From positions 1-5,987 of the forward strand of contig CBFGXE010000076.1 in NCBI GenBank assembly GCA_965652645.1: 5,987 nucleotides of DNA, in the 5' to 3' direction. The position numbers and the translations under genes were made by a program. A model generated the notes under the pieces. It saw nothing but the letters and a program-made list of their open reading frames with translations. It did no database searches and was not told the origin of the DNA. Positions 5,085-5,987 of the stretch are shown here, piece after piece. How positions within the stretch are numbered: the stretch's first letter is position 1; each line of letters begins with the position of its first letter. Source of the DNA: ZC4RG30 sp965652645 (GTDB lineage: Bacteria; Pseudomonadota; Gammaproteobacteria; Steroidobacterales; Steroidobacteraceae).

Positions 5085-5987
5085 TCAGCGCGGCCCCTCG
5101 TCCAGGTCCTGCACGTCCCCGGCGTTGCGCGGCACGGCGGGATGCGCCGCCGCGGGCACCACCGCCGGCGTCAGCACCGAGGCCGTGTCGCGTTCGCTGG
5201 AGACGGTCAGGAACACCAGGTGCGCCTCGTAGCGCTCCAGCACGTCGTCGATCACCTGCTGCTTCGTCAGGCCCATCAGGTCGTAGCCGCCCGAGCCTGT
5301 CTGCGTGAACACTTCCAGCCGGAAGTAGACGTCGGTCTCGCGCGACATGCGGCCGCTGAACAGCGGCACCGGCGCCTCGACAATGGCGACCTGGTAGTGG
5401 AAGGCGCGGAAGGTATCCATGGAAACGCGCAGCACCGGCTCGGCGATGCCGTGCGCGTTGACCATGGTGCTCTGCTCCACGTCGTAGCCCTGGTTGCGGA
5501 ACTCCGCGGCCACGTCGTCGAGCGCCGGCCGTACGGTGCGGTCGAGGAAACGGACCACCTGCTGCAGCGAGGGGTAGGAGCGCAGCTGCTCCAGCCGCTG
5601 CTTCCACGAGCGCTCCGGCACGTGGCCGCCGATCGGCGCGATCGAACGGCGGTGCAGCACCTGCCCCTCGCGCTCGGCCCGCTCCATGCGCAGCACCTTG
5701 TGGAACGAGGCCATCACCAGGTACGCGATCACCGTCACCGGCAGCGCGAAGATGAGCGTGGCGTACTCCATCGTGGTCACGCCGCCGGCCAGCAGCATCG
5801 CCACCGTGAGCACCGCGGTCAGCACCGCCCAGAACACGCGCAGCCACTTCGGGCCGTCCTGGCCCGGGTCCGGGATCGAGGCCGAGAAGTTCGACATCAC
5901 CATCGCCCCGGAGGTGGCGCTGGTGAGGTAGAACAGCAGCCCCGACAGCGTGGCCAGGCCAATCAGGAACATGGCCCCGGGGAACAT
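5085..5987 (-). CDS. betT: BetT-type BCCT choline transporter, C-terminal 300 residues (cut by window edge)
   Basis: The N-terminal part lies beyond base 5987; the first visible Met is internal. BCCT transporters import choline or betaine for osmoprotection. Visible are the end of one helix and loop with the family motif YLTSATSGAMVMSNF at 20-34, a WLRVFWAVLTAVLTVAMLLAGGV helix at about 48-70, and a last helix at about 75-93. These are followed by a cytoplasmic tail of about 205 residues. The long tail, with SWKQRLEQL at 127-135 and GYDLMGLTKQQVIDDVLERYEAHL at about 234-257, matches E. coli BetT and separates it from short-tailed BetP/OpuD types. In E. coli BetT the tail takes part in osmotic activation. 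The final 30 residues (Pro/Ala-rich, then acidic) are variable. No betIBA gene is in view, so its operon context is open. Confidence 0.93.
   Translation of the reverse strand: MFPGAMFLIGLATLSGLLFYLTSATSGAMVMSNFSASIPDPGQDGPKWLRVFWAVLTAVLTVAMLLAGGVTTMEYATLIFALPVTVIAYLVMASFHKVLRMERAEREGQVLHRRSIAPIGGHVPERSWKQRLEQLRSYPSLQQVVRFLDRTVRPALDDVAAEFRNQGYDVEQSTMVNAHGIAEPVLRVSMDTFRAFHYQVAIVEAPVPLFSGRMSRETDVYFRLEVFTQTGSGGYDLMGLTKQQVIDDVLERYEAHLVFLTVSSERDTASVLTPAVVPAAAHPAVPRNAGDVQDLDEGPR

Noticed and set aside
5053..5847. Minus-strand open frame of 264 codons in betT
   Set aside because: It is in a different frame from the clear BetT tail, and its product is Gly/Ala/Arg low complexity.

Overview
The window is very GC-rich DNA carrying ordinary chromosomal genes, and every gene I can support lies on the minus strand, so transcription runs from high to low coordinates. 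The gene content, high GC and mix of ATG, GTG and TTG starts suggest a gammaproteobacterium of the Xanthomonadaceae type (Lysobacter/Luteimonas/Xanthomonas relatives). That placement is an inference from protein resemblance. I see no phage, IS, CRISPR, tRNA or rRNA signal, and no gap between genes exceeds about 125 bases.

In order of transcription: the C-terminal 300 residues of a BetT-type choline transporter (5987 to 5085); a zinc-ribbon plus DUF4375/DMP19-like protein (5004 to 4378), preceded by a good sigma70-like promoter; a TspO/MBR membrane protein (4291 to 3794); and a 77-residue membrane protein of unknown function (3669 to 3436). Next comes a tightly coupled trio: a 99-residue two-helix membrane protein with a GTG start (3336 to 3037), a YnfA/UPF0060 small-multidrug-resistance-like protein with a TTG start (3049 to 2717), and an exported protein of unknown function (2720 to 2145). 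Then yaeQ (2071 to 1520), which has its own -10-like box.

The last group is another compact run: a lipoprotein-like FKBP peptidyl-prolyl isomerase (1457 to 1020), a three-helix membrane protein (1017 to 718), a 19-codon ORF (721 to 662), a GFA/CENP-V zinc protein (665 to 264), and the N-terminal part of a HIT-family nucleotide hydrolase (262 to beyond base 1). The genes here are 1 to 2 bases apart or overlap by ATGA, so translation is probably coupled.

No clear new system stands out. The most interesting item is the 19-codon ORF at 662-721. It has a good ribosome binding site and shares a 4-base ATGA overlap with the gene on each side, so it is either an overlooked basic microprotein or a translational relay. 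Second are the fusion of a four-cysteine zinc ribbon to a DUF4375 domain and the exported orphan protein coupled to ynfA.
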